A stretch of DNA of 64,000 nt from assembly GCA_009379925.1 (NCBI GenBank), contig WHSU01000011.1, positions 1-64,000 on the forward strand. The letters are read 5' to 3'. The position numbers were made by a program, and so were the translations under genes. The stretch comes from Dehalococcoidia bacterium. Its GTDB lineage: Bacteria > Chloroflexota > Dehalococcoidia > UBA2979. Positions 1-9,775 of this stretch are shown one piece after another. Position 1 is the stretch's first letter, and every line of letters begins with the position of its first letter. The notes under the pieces are model-generated. The model saw only the letters and a program-made list of their open reading frames with translations, made no database searches and had not been told where the DNA came from.

Positions 1-1
1 C

Positions 2-691
2 GTGCCGCCGTCGTGGGACGAAGGGCCGGCGCGGCCGTTCGCGCCACCGCCGCCGCGCGAGGGCGACCCGCCGCCGGATGGCGCGGGCGCACCCGAGGTG
101 CCCGAGGCGCCGATGCGCGAGCGACTGGGCGCGCTGCGCGCCATCGGGCAGGTGGAGGGCACGTACGTCGTCGCCGAGGCGGACGACGGGCTCTACCTGG
201 TGGACCAGCACGCCGCGCACGAGCGCGTGCTCTACGAGCAGGTGCTGGCCGCCCGGGCCGGCGGCGAAGCGGCGTCGCAGCCGCTGCTGGAGGCCGCCGT
301 CGTGGAGTTGAGCGCGCCGCTGGCCACGTTGCTCGCGGGCGAGGGGGACGCGCTGGCCGCCGTAGGGTGGGAGGTGGCGCCCGCCGACGGCGCAGCCGTG
401 CTCGTGCGCGCCGTGCCGTCGGCGCTCGCGGGGCGCGACCCGGCACGGGCGTTGGTCGAGTACCTCGACCGGCTGGAGGCGGAGGAGCGGCTGACGGGGC
501 CGGACCGCGCCGCCGCCACGCTGGCGTGCCGAGCGGCGGTGATGGCCGGCGACCGGCTGGAGGGCGAACAGCAGCGCGCGCTGCTGCGGGCGCTCGAGGC
601 GTGCGGGACGCCCCACAGCTGCCCTCACGGGCGTCCCACGATGGTGCACCTGAGCCGCGCGGCCCTCGACCGCTCGTTCGGGCGGCGCTAG
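2..691 (+). CDS. mutL: DNA mismatch repair protein MutL, C-terminal part (5' truncated by window edge)
   Basis: Motifs DQHAAHERVLYE, ACRAAVMAGDRL and CPHGRPT typical of the MutL C-terminal dimerisation domain. Confidence 0.9.
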   Translation: MPPSWDEGPARPFAPPPPREGDPPPDGAGAPEVPEAPMRERLGALRAIGQVEGTYVVAEADDGLYLVDQHAAHERVLYEQVLAARAGGEAASQPLLEAAVVELSAPLATLLAGEGDALAAVGWEVAPADGAAVLVRAVPSALAGRDPARALVEYLDRLEAEERLTGPDRAAATLACRAAVMAGDRLEGEQQRALLRALEACGTPHSCPHGRPTMVHLSRAALDRSFGRR

Positions 692-1605
692 CCGGAAAGC
701 AGCGTCCAGGCGTCGCGCAGCGGCCCGCCGGGGGACGGTGGCGGTGGCGGCGTTTCCCCGCCGGCCGCAGCGTCGGCGACCGTGAGCAGCCACCCGTCGA
801 TGTCGCCGCTCGGGGCGCGTGCTGCGACCGCGAGGGCGACCGTGTCGAGCAGCTCGGCGTCCTCGACCGGCAGGATCAGCGTGGTGGCGCCCGCGCCCAC
901 CGCCGCGACGGCGTAGAGGCGGCGGAGGGCGCGCCGCACATCCCCGGGTGCGCCGTGGCCCACGTTGCCGACCGCCACCAGGCGTTCGGTGTCGGGCACC
1001 GCGCGGTAGGCGCGGAGCAGGTCCAGCGAGCGACGCGCTCGCGGGGCGTCGGACGCCGGAGGGTAGGCGAGGGCGTCCAGGTAGAGCGGCCCCGGCACGC
1101 CGGCCATGCGTGCCCCCTCCGCCGCTTCGCGGGCGGCCTCCGACAGTGCTGCGACGGGCGCCTGCTCGCGCCCCGTGGGGGTGTCCGCGCGGCGTGGCGA
1201 GATCACGAGCCCGGCGCGGGCGCGCGCCGCCGCCCGCAGCAGCGCCTCCTCCGCGCTGTCGGACAGGCTGCCGGGCGGGCCGGGTGGGCCGCCCACCGGC
1301 AGCGCGTTGGCCACCAGCGGCCGGGCGATACCCTCGCGCTCAGCCAGTTCGAGCGCCATCGCGAGCGCCGAGGGCGAGGCGGCGTCCAGGAAGAGCGGCA
1401 CGCGCACCAGCGCGCGGCGCAGGCCCTGCGCGGCCTGTACGAGGTCGAGCGCACCACCCTCGAGGCCCGCGTTGAGGTCGAGCGCGTCCGCGCCGGCCTC
1501 CAGTTGCGCGCGGGCGGCGGCGACCAGCGGCGCGGCATCCCCGGCGGCCAGCGCCTGCGCGTGTGGGGACGCATGCAGCGCGAGCGACTGCCCGACGAGC
1601 AGCAC
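688..1605 (-). CDS. Pterin-binding (DHPS / methyltetrahydrofolate methyltransferase-like) domain protein
   Basis: ARAQLEAGADALDLNAG motif and TIM-barrel-like composition; convergent with mutL. Confidence 0.65.
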   Translation of the reverse strand: MLLVGQSLALHASPHAQALAAGDAAPLVAAARAQLEAGADALDLNAGLEGGALDLVQAAQGLRRALVRVPLFLDAASPSALAMALELAEREGIARPLVANALPVGGPPGPPGSLSDSAEEALLRAAARARAGLVISPRRADTPTGREQAPVAALSEAAREAAEGARMAGVPGPLYLDALAYPPASDAPRARRSLDLLRAYRAVPDTERLVAVGNVGHGAPGDVRRALRRLYAVAAVGAGATTLILPVEDAELLDTVALAVAARAPSGDIDGWLLTVADAAAGGETPPPPPSPGGPLRDAWTLLSG

Positions 1606-1608
1606 GCG

Positions 1609-3096
1609 CTAGAAGAGGGCCGGCAGGCCCTCGCGCCGTGCGCGCCAGACCATCAGCTGCGCCAGCGTGCGCGCCGCCCGGTGCACCGTGGGATAGCACG
1701 CGATGCCGGCGGCAGTCGCAGCCTGCTGGAAGCGGTCGGCGGCGTCTCCCTCGACCTCGCGGCCGCGCAGCAGCGCGACGAACGGTACGCCGGTCTCCGT
1801 CTGCAACTCCGCCAGCTGGCCCGACGCGCGGTCGGCGGCGCGCTGCATGCGCTCGTCGTGCTCCTCCGGCGGCAACTCGTCCGCCGCGGCCGGCGGCGGG
1901 CCGCCGGGCCCGGGCGCACCGGGCTGGCGCGGCAACATCGGGTTCGTGATCACGACGTCGATCGGGGCCGCTTCGGCCACGATGCCCAGGGTGCGCAGCA
2001 TGCCCTCCGGGCCGCCGGCGTTCGTGTCAATCGGGTTGTTGACGCTCGTCCCGGCGAGCGGGATGAACTCCCGGAGGCGCGCCTTGCTCGCCTCCGGCAG
2101 CGGCGGCACCTCGAGTCCGGCCGTGGCGATGGCGTCGGCGGAGAGCACCGCGAAGCCGCCGCCGCCGCCGACGAGCGCGACGCCCCGCCCGCGGATGTGG
2201 CGCGCGCCCGTCGCCACGCCGATCACCAGGTCGTGCAGGTCGTCCATCGTCTCGGCGCGGTAGGCGCCGGCCTGGCGGCACATCGCCTCGAAGATCTGCA
2301 CGGACCCGGCCAGCGAGCCGGTGTGGGAGTTGGCGGCGCGCGCGCCGGCGGCGGTGAGCCCGCCCTTGAGGATGATCGTGGGCTTCACGGCGGCGCAGCG
2401 CTTCACCGCCTCGAACATCTTGCGGCCGTCCTGGGCCCCCTCGATGTAGGCCGTCACGATCTCGGTGTCGGGGTCGCTCGCCGCGTAGTCGAAGAGGTCG
2501 TGCGCGCGCACGTCGGCGCCGTTACCGAAGGAGACGGCCTTGGAGAAGCGCACCCCGCGACGGCCCAGGCCATGGATGATGTCGCCGGCGTTCGCACCCG
2601 ACTGCGAGATGAGCATGACGTTGCCGGGCTCGGTCGGGAAGCCGCCCATAAAGGCGAGCCCGCTCCTGGGCACGTAGAGGCCCATGCAGTTCGGACCGAT
2701 GGCGCGGATGCCCGCGTCACGCAGCCGCTCGATCATGCGGCGTTCGACCTCGATCAGTTCGGGGTCGCCGGTCTCCGCCAGCCCGGCGGTGAAGAAGTGG
2801 ATCGAGCGCACGCCCTTCTGGACGCACTGCTCCACCAGTTCCGGCGCCACCCGCGCGGGCACGAGCGAGATCACGTGGTCGACGGGGTCCGGGGTATCGA
2901 GGAGCGTCGGGTAACAGCGGAGCCCCCGCACCTCCGTCATCTTCGGGTTGACGGGATAGAGTCCGTGCTCCTGTTCGTATCCCTGCTCCAGCAGCGCTGT
3001 CAGGAAGCCCCGAGACATGTCGTTGTCCGAGGAGGGCACACCGACCAGCGCGACGGCGCGCGGGTGGAAGATGGGGTCGAGCGGATGGGTACTCAC
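1609..3096 (-). CDS. CoA-binding / acyl-CoA synthetase (ADP-forming) alpha-subunit-like protein
   Basis: N-terminal FHPRAVALVGVP...GFLTALLEQGY, IGPNCMGLY, ISQSGANAGDI motifs. Confidence 0.8.
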   Translation of the reverse strand: MSTHPLDPIFHPRAVALVGVPSSDNDMSRGFLTALLEQGYEQEHGLYPVNPKMTEVRGLRCYPTLLDTPDPVDHVISLVPARVAPELVEQCVQKGVRSIHFFTAGLAETGDPELIEVERRMIERLRDAGIRAIGPNCMGLYVPRSGLAFMGGFPTEPGNVMLISQSGANAGDIIHGLGRRGVRFSKAVSFGNGADVRAHDLFDYAASDPDTEIVTAYIEGAQDGRKMFEAVKRCAAVKPTIILKGGLTAAGARAANSHTGSLAGSVQIFEAMCRQAGAYRAETMDDLHDLVIGVATGARHIRGRGVALVGGGGGFAVLSADAIATAGLEVPPLPEASKARLREFIPLAGTSVNNPIDTNAGGPEGMLRTLGIVAEAAPIDVVITNPMLPRQPGAPGPGGPPPAAADELPPEEHDERMQRAADRASGQLAELQTETGVPFVALLRGREVEGDAADRFQQAATAAGIACYPTVHRAARTLAQLMVWRARREGLPALF

Positions 3097-3228
3097 GGGC
3101 GGTCCGTCCAGCTACGCGCCGCCGTCGCGGGTGACGGCTGGTCGCGGGCCACGAGGCGTCCCGATTGTAACCAGCGCGCCCCGCAGGCGCGCCTGTACAC
3201 CCTTCGTGCCCCCCTGCATCGGCTGCGG

Positions 3229-4452
3229 CTACTCGGCGCCGCCCGGGACGGGCGCGAGAATGTCGTCCGGGATGCCCTCCGAGAGCGCCTGCTCGATGCC
3301 GGTGGCGGCACGCTCGATGTCCGCCTCCGTGTTGTAGGCGTGCAGCGACAGCCGCACCGCGTTGTACTGGCGCACGGCACGCGCCACCACGCGATGGTCG
3401 CGCTGGAGGTAGGCGGCCACGCGGCCCGGATCCTCCTCGCCCACCGTGACGAGGAACAGGCCGCTGCGCGTCGTGTCGATGCAGGGGCTAGCGGGCGCCA
3501 CGCCGGGGATGTTCGCGAAGCGCGCCTCGGCCGCGCGGTTCAGGTCTCGCACGCGGTCCCATACGGCGACCGGCCCGGACTCCAGGTACTGTTCAACCGC
3601 CGCGAGCGTGCCCGCCACAACCGGGCCGGAGGTCGTCGAGACCTCGAACTTCGTCACCTTCTCCCGCTCCGGCTCGAAGCCGCCCTCGAAGTCGTAGGAG
3701 GCGGCCGCCCGGCCGCTCACCTTGACCGGGTCGAAGCCCGCGATGCGCTCGCGTCGCACGTAGAGCATCCCCAGCCCGTCCGGTCCGCACAGCCACTTGT
3801 GCGAGGGCACCGCGTAGGCGTCGACGCCCAGCGCGTGCACGTCGATCGGCACGTGGCCGGCCGTCTGCGCGCCGTCGACGACCACTGAGGCGCCACGCGC
3901 GTGGGCCAGCCGGGAGATCTCGGCAAGTGGCAGCAGCTGGCCGGTGGAATAGGTGATCTCGGAGAGCAGGACGAGCCGCGTGTTGGCGTCGATCGCCTGG
4001 TCGAAGCGTTCGAGCACCTCGCCGGGGCTGCACTCGGCCTCCAGCGGGACCAGGCGCAGCTCGCAACCGCGTCGCTCGCGCAGGAAGTAAGCGGGGACGA
4101 TGCCGCCGCCATGCTCGGCGGTGGTCGTGACGATGCCGTCGCCAGCGCGCAGGTCCAGGCCGTTGACGGCGATGTTCACACCCTCCGTGGTGTTGCCGGT
4201 GATCGCGATCTCGTCCGCATCGGCGCCGAGCATCCGCGCCGATGCCTCGCGCAGCCGTGCGGTCGTCGCCTGGCGGTCGTCCATGACGGTGCGGGTGGTC
4301 GGCCCGTGCCACAGTTCCAGGTCGAGGCGTCGCCGCATCGCCTCGACGACCGGATAGGAGAGGGGACCGGACCAGCCGCAGTTGAGGTAGACATAATCAC
4401 GCAGCACAGGCGTCTGCTCGCGCAGCCACGCCCAGCGCTCCTGGTCGGACAT
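3229..4452 (-). CDS. Aminotransferase class V (cysteine desulfurase-like, PLP-dependent)
   Basis: VVVDGAQTAGHVPIDV and SHKWLCGPDGLGMLYVR (PLP lysine) motifs; start chosen at MSDQERWAW rather than the longer ORF start. Confidence 0.85.
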   Translation of the reverse strand: MSDQERWAWLREQTPVLRDYVYLNCGWSGPLSYPVVEAMRRRLDLELWHGPTTRTVMDDRQATTARLREASARMLGADADEIAITGNTTEGVNIAVNGLDLRAGDGIVTTTAEHGGGIVPAYFLRERRGCELRLVPLEAECSPGEVLERFDQAIDANTRLVLLSEITYSTGQLLPLAEISRLAHARGASVVVDGAQTAGHVPIDVHALGVDAYAVPSHKWLCGPDGLGMLYVRRERIAGFDPVKVSGRAAASYDFEGGFEPEREKVTKFEVSTTSGPVVAGTLAAVEQYLESGPVAVWDRVRDLNRAAEARFANIPGVAPASPCIDTTRSGLFLVTVGEEDPGRVAAYLQRDHRVVARAVRQYNAVRLSLHAYNTEADIERAATGIEQALSEGIPDDILAPVPGGAE

Positions 4453-4519
4453 CGAAGGCCTCCCTCGCATGGTTCGTCGGAGCAGGTGTAGCACACCGGA
4501 GGGCGCTTCGAGACTGCCT

Positions 4520-4548
4520 GTCACGATGTATACTGCGATGTATACGCG
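4520..4548 (+). promoter_or_regulatory. Candidate autoregulatory operator/promoter of the toxin-antitoxin operon
   Basis: Two direct GATGTATAC copies (4525-4533, 4537-4545), each containing palindrome GTATAC, overlapping a TATACT -10-like hexamer. Confidence 0.5.
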
Positions 4549-4567
4549 CGTCGACCGGAGGACAACA

Positions 4568-4885
4568 ATGGCACGCATGGTGCGGAAGCAGGTCTATATC
4601 GAGCCACGTCACGATGTGCTGCTGAAGCGACGCGCCCGGGAGATGGGCGTGACGGAAGCCGAACTGATCCGCCGCGGCATCGAGTACATCACCGCCGCGG
4701 AGGCGGACGAAGAAGAGGAACGGGAGGACGCGTGGGCCGAGTTGGACGCGGCGATGGAGGAAGCGGCGCAAGTCATCGCGCCGCAGACGGGTCGTCAGTG
4801 GACCCGTGAGGAGCTGTATGAGGAACGCATCGACCGCGTGGTTGGTCGACACGAACGTCCTGCTGTACCCGTTCGACCCGACTGA
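4568..4885 (+). CDS. Ribbon-helix-helix-type antitoxin (VapB-like)
   Basis: ATG after GGAGG; MARMVRKQVYIEPRHDVLLKRRAREMGVTEAELIRRGIEY; overlaps downstream PIN toxin gene. Confidence 0.75.
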   Translation: MARMVRKQVYIEPRHDVLLKRRAREMGVTEAELIRRGIEYITAAEADEEEEREDAWAELDAAMEEAAQVIAPQTGRQWTREELYEERIDRVVGRHERPAVPVRPD

Positions 4886-5288
4886 CCGCCAGAAGCAGCG
4901 GCAGGCACGGCGGGTACTCGCAGCCGCTCGTCGCCAGCGGGAGCAGGTGCTGTTGAGCGTCCAGTGCCTCACCGAGTTCTACCGCGCGGCCACGAACCGA
5001 CTGGCCATGGATCGCAGCCTCGCGGCCCGGAGGGTGGGCAATCTCGCCCGGCTGTACCGAGTGGTCGACCTCACGCCGGCCGTGGTCATCGAGGCCTGCC
5101 GCCTCGCCAGCGAGCGCAACATCGCCATCTGGGACGCGCTGATCTGGGCCGTTGCCCGGCAGCACGACATCCCGTACATCCTGACCGAGGACGACGGACA
5201 CGGCCCGACCATCGAGGGCGTCGAGTACGTGAACCCGTTCCGAGATGACTTCGACGCCGCCCGGTACGGACTGGAGCTGACTGCATGA
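4818..5288 (+). CDS. PIN-domain toxin (VapC-like)
   Basis: LVDTNVLLYPFD, LTEFYRAATN, IWDALIWAVARQHDIPYILTEDDGHG acidic PIN motifs; overlaps the antitoxin by 68 nt. Confidence 0.85.
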   Translation: MRNASTAWLVDTNVLLYPFDPTDRQKQRQARRVLAAARRQREQVLLSVQCLTEFYRAATNRLAMDRSLAARRVGNLARLYRVVDLTPAVVIEACRLASERNIAIWDALIWAVARQHDIPYILTEDDGHGPTIEGVEYVNPFRDDFDAARYGLELTA

Positions 5289-6079
5289 CGACCAGCACGA
5301 CCGGAGCGTGGGACCCGACCCAGTACGCGCGTTTCGAGGCGGAGCGTAGCCGCCCCTTCTTCGACCTCGCCGGGATGGTCGAGCGGCGTCCCGACATGCG
5401 CGTGGTGGACCTCGGCTGCGGCACCGGCACGCTGACCGCCTGGCTGCACGCCGACCTACAGGCCGTCGAGACACTGGGCGTCGACGCCTCGGAGGAGATG
5501 CTGGCGCAGTGCGCGGCGCACGAGGACGGTGCGCTGCGCTTCGTGGCCGCCGACACCGTGGACTTCGCCGCGACCCGTGGCGAGCAGTTCGACCTCGTGT
5601 TCTCGAACGCGGCGCTGCAGTGGGTGGACGGCCACGAGCGGCTGATCCCACTGGTGGCCGGACTCGTCGCACGGGGTGGCCAGCTGGCCGTCCAGATGCC
5701 CACCAACGACGACCACACCTCGCACGAGGTCGCGCGCACGCTGGCCCGCAGCGAGCCCTTCGCAACGGCGCTTCAGGGGTGGGTGCGGCCGGACCCGGTG
5801 CGGCCGCCCGAGTGGTACGCGAAGCAGCTGTACCGGCTGGGCTTCGCCGAACAGCGCGTGGAGATGCGGGTCTACGGCCACGTGCTCCCGGAGCCGCGCT
5901 CGGTGATCGAGTGGGTGAAGGGTTCCCTGCTCAGCGCCTATCGTGCCCGCCTGGATGCCGAGACGTACGCCACGTTCCTCGCGGCCTACGAGGAGCGGCT
6001 GCTGGAAGCACTGGACGACGAGTGGCCGTTCTTCTACCCCTTCAAGCGCATCCTGCTTTGGGCGCGCCGCGAGTCCTGA
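5285..6079 (+). CDS. Class I SAM methyltransferase, trans-aconitate 2-methyltransferase-like
   Basis: VVDLGCGTGTLTAWL SAM motif, FDLVFSNAALQWVDGH; ATGA overlap with upstream PIN gene. Confidence 0.8.
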   Translation: MTTSTTGAWDPTQYARFEAERSRPFFDLAGMVERRPDMRVVDLGCGTGTLTAWLHADLQAVETLGVDASEEMLAQCAAHEDGALRFVAADTVDFAATRGEQFDLVFSNAALQWVDGHERLIPLVAGLVARGGQLAVQMPTNDDHTSHEVARTLARSEPFATALQGWVRPDPVRPPEWYAKQLYRLGFAEQRVEMRVYGHVLPEPRSVIEWVKGSLLSAYRARLDAETYATFLAAYEERLLEALDDEWPFFYPFKRILLWARRES

Positions 6080-6239
6080 CCCTCCGTTAGCCTTCGATGG
6101 CAACCTTCCTCGCGCCCTCGCGTTTTCTCTCTCGCATGCATGCACCGGTATGAGGATGACCTCGTCGCCTGCGAGGCCATCGGTGAGAGGTGCGGTCAAG
6201 GGCGCAAGGCCCGGGCCGTACTGGAAAGGAGCCAGGCAC

Positions 6240-6368
6240 ATGCGTCTGAACGACTTCTACAACCAGATCCTGAGGGACAGCCGTCGCGGCCACCCCACGA
6301 TCCGGGAGGCCGCCGGCGACTACCGCCGCAGCCTCGAGTCGGAACTCGACGTCTACCGGCCGCGCTAA
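6240..6368 (+). CDS. Small hypothetical protein (42 aa)
   Basis: GGAAAGGAG Shine-Dalgarno shortly before ATG; MRLNDFYNQILRDSRRGHPTIREAAGDYRRSLESELDVYRPR. Confidence 0.45.
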   Translation: MRLNDFYNQILRDSRRGHPTIREAAGDYRRSLESELDVYRPR

Positions 6369-6483
6369 CCCGCGGCGGACGGGCGTGCGACTGCAGCGCG
6401 GCGTCCGGGTGGCCACCCGGGCGTCGTGACGGTCGCTCCACCAGCGTCACCCGCACTGGCGCACCAGCGGTAGAGGCCGCACC

Positions 6484-7686
6484 GTGAGTGCCATGCGTTG
6501 GACCACCCCGCAGGATACCGGCCGGCTCGTCGCCTACAGCCTCGTCGCGGCCGTACTGCTCATCTTCGTCGTGTTCCTGCCGGCCACGGGCGCCCTGGAC
6601 GTCCCGCCGATCGCCTCCTCCCTCGGCACGACCCTCGAGGCCACGGTCGTCGACGTCAGCGGCCGCACTACGCAGGTGACCTCGCATGGCACGGTCGTAT
6701 CGGACCGCGTCGTGCTGCGCCTGGACGGCGGCGAGGAGGTCTCGGTCGACCGGCAGTACGTCGAGGGCGACGTGGGGCGCTTCGACGTGACGGCAGGCGA
6801 CCGCGTCCTCGTCAGCCGCCAGGAGGGCGCGACCGAGGGGCGCGGCTATCTGATCGTCGACCGCGTGCGCCGTGCGCCGCTGGCCCTCATGGCGCTCTCC
6901 TTCGGCGCGCTCGTGCTGGCCGTGGGCGGACGCCGAGGCGTCTGGTCGCTGGTCGGCCTGGTCGCGAGCATGCTGGTGATCGTGCGCTTCATCGTCCCGG
7001 CGATCCTCGCCGGCGGGGACCCGGTAACGGTTTCCATCGTCGGATCGTTAGTCGTGATGATGACCACCCTCACCATCGCGCACGGCATCTCCCGCGTCAC
7101 CGCGGTCGCGCTGGCCGGGACGGCGGTCAGTCTGCTCCTGACGGGGGCGCTGGCGGCAGGTGGCATCCGCTTCGCGGCGCTCACCGGAGTCGCCTCCGAC
7201 GAGGCCGCCCAGCTGCAAGTGCTGGCACCCGGCATCGACGTGCACGGCCTGCTCCTCGCCGGCATCATCGTCGGGGCGCTCGGCGTGCTGGACGACGTGA
7301 CGACGACGCAGGCTTCCACCGTGTTCGAGTTGAAGCGCGCCGGTGCGCGGCTGGGCCGCCGGCAACTGTACCTGCGTGGCATGAACGTCGGCCGCGACCA
7401 CATCGCGGCGACGGTGAACACGCTGATGCTCGCGTACGCGGGGGCGGCGCTGCCGCTGCTGATGATCCTGGCCTCGCAGCCGGAACCCGTCGGGATGCTG
7501 ATCAACCGCGACAACCTGGCGACCGAGGTCGTCCGCACGCTCGTCGGCAGCATCGGCATCGTCGCCGCCGTCCCGGTGACCACGGCACTGGCCGCGCTGG
7601 TGGCAGGTGGGGAGACTCCCGATCCTGACTCCGAGGCGGCTGAACCGCTCGGCGAAGGGAGATCGAGCGCGCAGACAGAGTTCTGA
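6484..7686 (+). CDS. YibE/F-like family membrane protein
   Basis: Multiple TM segments, GVLDDVTTTQASTVFEL and MNVGRDHIAATVNTLMLAYAGAALPL motifs typical of YibE/F. Confidence 0.8.
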   Translation: MSAMRWTTPQDTGRLVAYSLVAAVLLIFVVFLPATGALDVPPIASSLGTTLEATVVDVSGRTTQVTSHGTVVSDRVVLRLDGGEEVSVDRQYVEGDVGRFDVTAGDRVLVSRQEGATEGRGYLIVDRVRRAPLALMALSFGALVLAVGGRRGVWSLVGLVASMLVIVRFIVPAILAGGDPVTVSIVGSLVVMMTTLTIAHGISRVTAVALAGTAVSLLLTGALAAGGIRFAALTGVASDEAAQLQVLAPGIDVHGLLLAGIIVGALGVLDDVTTTQASTVFELKRAGARLGRRQLYLRGMNVGRDHIAATVNTLMLAYAGAALPLLMILASQPEPVGMLINRDNLATEVVRTLVGSIGIVAAVPVTTALAALVAGGETPDPDSEAAEPLGEGRSSAQTEF

Positions 7687-7755
7687 TGGGAACGCTACGG
7701 CGGTTGTGGGTCAATGGGACTCGCGCGCCTGTGCGGTCCAGCGAAGGCTTGTTTG

Positions 7756-9633
7756 ATGTGTGGAATCGCCGGCATCTATGACTTGGCGGGCTCGGCCGTT
7801 GGGAATGATGAACTGGAGCGCATGGTCGCAACGATCGTGCATCGCGGTCCGGACGCCACGTCCACGCACTGTTTCCCGGGCGGGGGACTGGGCTCCACGC
7901 GCCTGGCGGTGCTGGACCTGAGGCCGGAGAGCAACCAGCCCTTCGTCAGCACCGATGGCCATTACGCCGTCAGCTACAACGGCGAGATCTTCAACTACCT
8001 GGAGCTACGCGAGCAGTTGCTCGGCCTCGGCCACTCCTTCCGCACCGACTCGGACACCGAGGTGCTGCTGGAAGCCTACCGCGAGTGGGGCGCAGACGCG
8101 GTCGGCCGGCTGAACGGCATGTGGGCCTTCGCCATCTACGACGGCGCCCGTGACGAGCTGTTTTGTTCGCGTGACCGCTTCGGCATCAAGCCGTTCTACT
8201 ACGCGCAGGACGGCGGCCGGTTCCTCTTCGCGTCGGAGGTGAAGGCGCTGCTGGCCGTGGCGCCCGCGCTGGCCGAACCCGACCACGCGCACCTTGCGCG
8301 CTTCGTGGCGGACACCGTCGAGGCCCAGCTGACTGACACGTTCTTCGCGCGCATCAAGCGGCTCGATCCGGCGCACAACATGCTGGTGACCCGCACGGCC
8401 TCGACGACCACCCGCTACTGGGACTATCCCCACGACCTGCTCCACGACATCACCTTCGAAGAGGCCGCCGAGCAGATCGCCACGCTGCTGCAGGACGCGA
8501 TCCGGCTGCGCATGCGCAGCGATGTCCCGGTGGGGACGCTGCTGTCGAGCGGTGTCGACTCGTCGGCGCTCGTGTGCCTCTTGCGCACAGTCTACAGCGG
8601 CCCTCACCAGGTGTTCACCGGGTCCTACCCCGGCGAGCCCTTCGACGAGTCGCCCGCGGCCGCCCGGCTGGCCGCGGAGCTGGACATGGAGCACCACGCG
8701 GTCCCCGGCGACTGCGACGACTTCGCGGCGGCTATGTGCCAGGTCATCCGCTACATGGAGTCGCCCACGTACTCGCCCGAGGTGATCCCACGCTGGAACA
8801 TCTACCGCCAGATGCGGGGCTCGATCACTGTCGCGCTGGAGGGTCAGGGCGCGGACGAGTTGTTCGGCGGGTATGTGCTGGACAACGTCCCGTACGCGCT
8901 GGCGGACGCCGCCGGGCGCGGCGACCTGATGGAGTTCGGCGCGTCGGCGCTGGGTCAGCTCCGCACCTGGGGTGTCCGCAGCAGCCTGCATAACGCGCGC
9001 CCCTACCTGGTGCCACCCGCGGCACGCCGGGCATTCCGCTCCGTGCGTCGCCGCGAACCTGTCTACCACGGTGGGCCGGACGGCACCGACGCGGGCGGCC
9101 AGCCGGCCGCCGCTGTCGCGGCAGTCCGCGGTCCGTTCTCCGACCGCGTCACGGCCGCCCTGCACCGCGAGCACACGGGGCGTCTGCGCTCACAGCTCCA
9201 CTACGGCGACGCGATGTCGATGGCCCATTCGGTCGAGTCGCGGCTCCCGTTCATGGACGTGCGGCTGGTGGAGTTCGGCTTCCGGCTCCCCGGCAAGTTC
9301 AAGGTGCGGCGGGCCACCGGCAAGGCGGTGCTGCGAGAAGCGGTCCGTCGGCACGTCCCGGCGCGCATCCTGGCGCCCCGCACGAAGCTGGGGTTCCTGA
9401 CCCCCGTCGCCTCCTGGCTGCGCGAGCGGCCGGAGGAGGCGCTGTGGCCGCTGCTGCACGACGAGCGGGCCCGCCAGCGCGGGGTCTTCGACATGGCGGC
9501 CGTCGAGCGCGCGGCGAACGAGCACGTCGCCGGCGAGCACGACCGTCACCGTCTGTTGTTCCGCTGGCTGTCGACGGAGTTGTGGTATCGCACCTTCATC
9601 GATGGCGCGGCCCACGGCGACCGGGCCCCGTAG
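7756..9633 (+). CDS. asnB: Asparagine synthase (glutamine-hydrolysing)
   Basis: N-terminal MCGIAGIYD Ntn glutaminase and SSGVDSSALVCLL PP-loop; start set at MCGI. Confidence 0.93.
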   Translation: MCGIAGIYDLAGSAVGNDELERMVATIVHRGPDATSTHCFPGGGLGSTRLAVLDLRPESNQPFVSTDGHYAVSYNGEIFNYLELREQLLGLGHSFRTDSDTEVLLEAYREWGADAVGRLNGMWAFAIYDGARDELFCSRDRFGIKPFYYAQDGGRFLFASEVKALLAVAPALAEPDHAHLARFVADTVEAQLTDTFFARIKRLDPAHNMLVTRTASTTTRYWDYPHDLLHDITFEEAAEQIATLLQDAIRLRMRSDVPVGTLLSSGVDSSALVCLLRTVYSGPHQVFTGSYPGEPFDESPAAARLAAELDMEHHAVPGDCDDFAAAMCQVIRYMESPTYSPEVIPRWNIYRQMRGSITVALEGQGADELFGGYVLDNVPYALADAAGRGDLMEFGASALGQLRTWGVRSSLHNARPYLVPPAARRAFRSVRRREPVYHGGPDGTDAGGQPAAAVAAVRGPFSDRVTAALHREHTGRLRSQLHYGDAMSMAHSVESRLPFMDVRLVEFGFRLPGKFKVRRATGKAVLREAVRRHVPARILAPRTKLGFLTPVASWLRERPEEALWPLLHDERARQRGVFDMAAVERAANEHVAGEHDRHRLLFRWLSTELWYRTFIDGAAHGDRAP

Positions 9634-9775
9634 GGGGCGCCGGCGCCCACCCGCCCCCAACCGGGCGGCCGGTGGTGGTTGTACGCAATTCGCGCGCTGC
9701 CCGGTGAGCGCGACAAGTACCATGAGAAGCGCATCCGCGCTCGCTGCACGCTCGGGGGTCCCGTTGGCCGCGATC

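Noticed and set aside
13-3888. 1291-aa + strand ORF and many other long overlapping ORFs opposite real genes
   Set aside because: Arg/Ala/Gly-rich antisense or out-of-frame translations typical of high-GC DNA; they overlap well-supported genes and carry no recognisable domain
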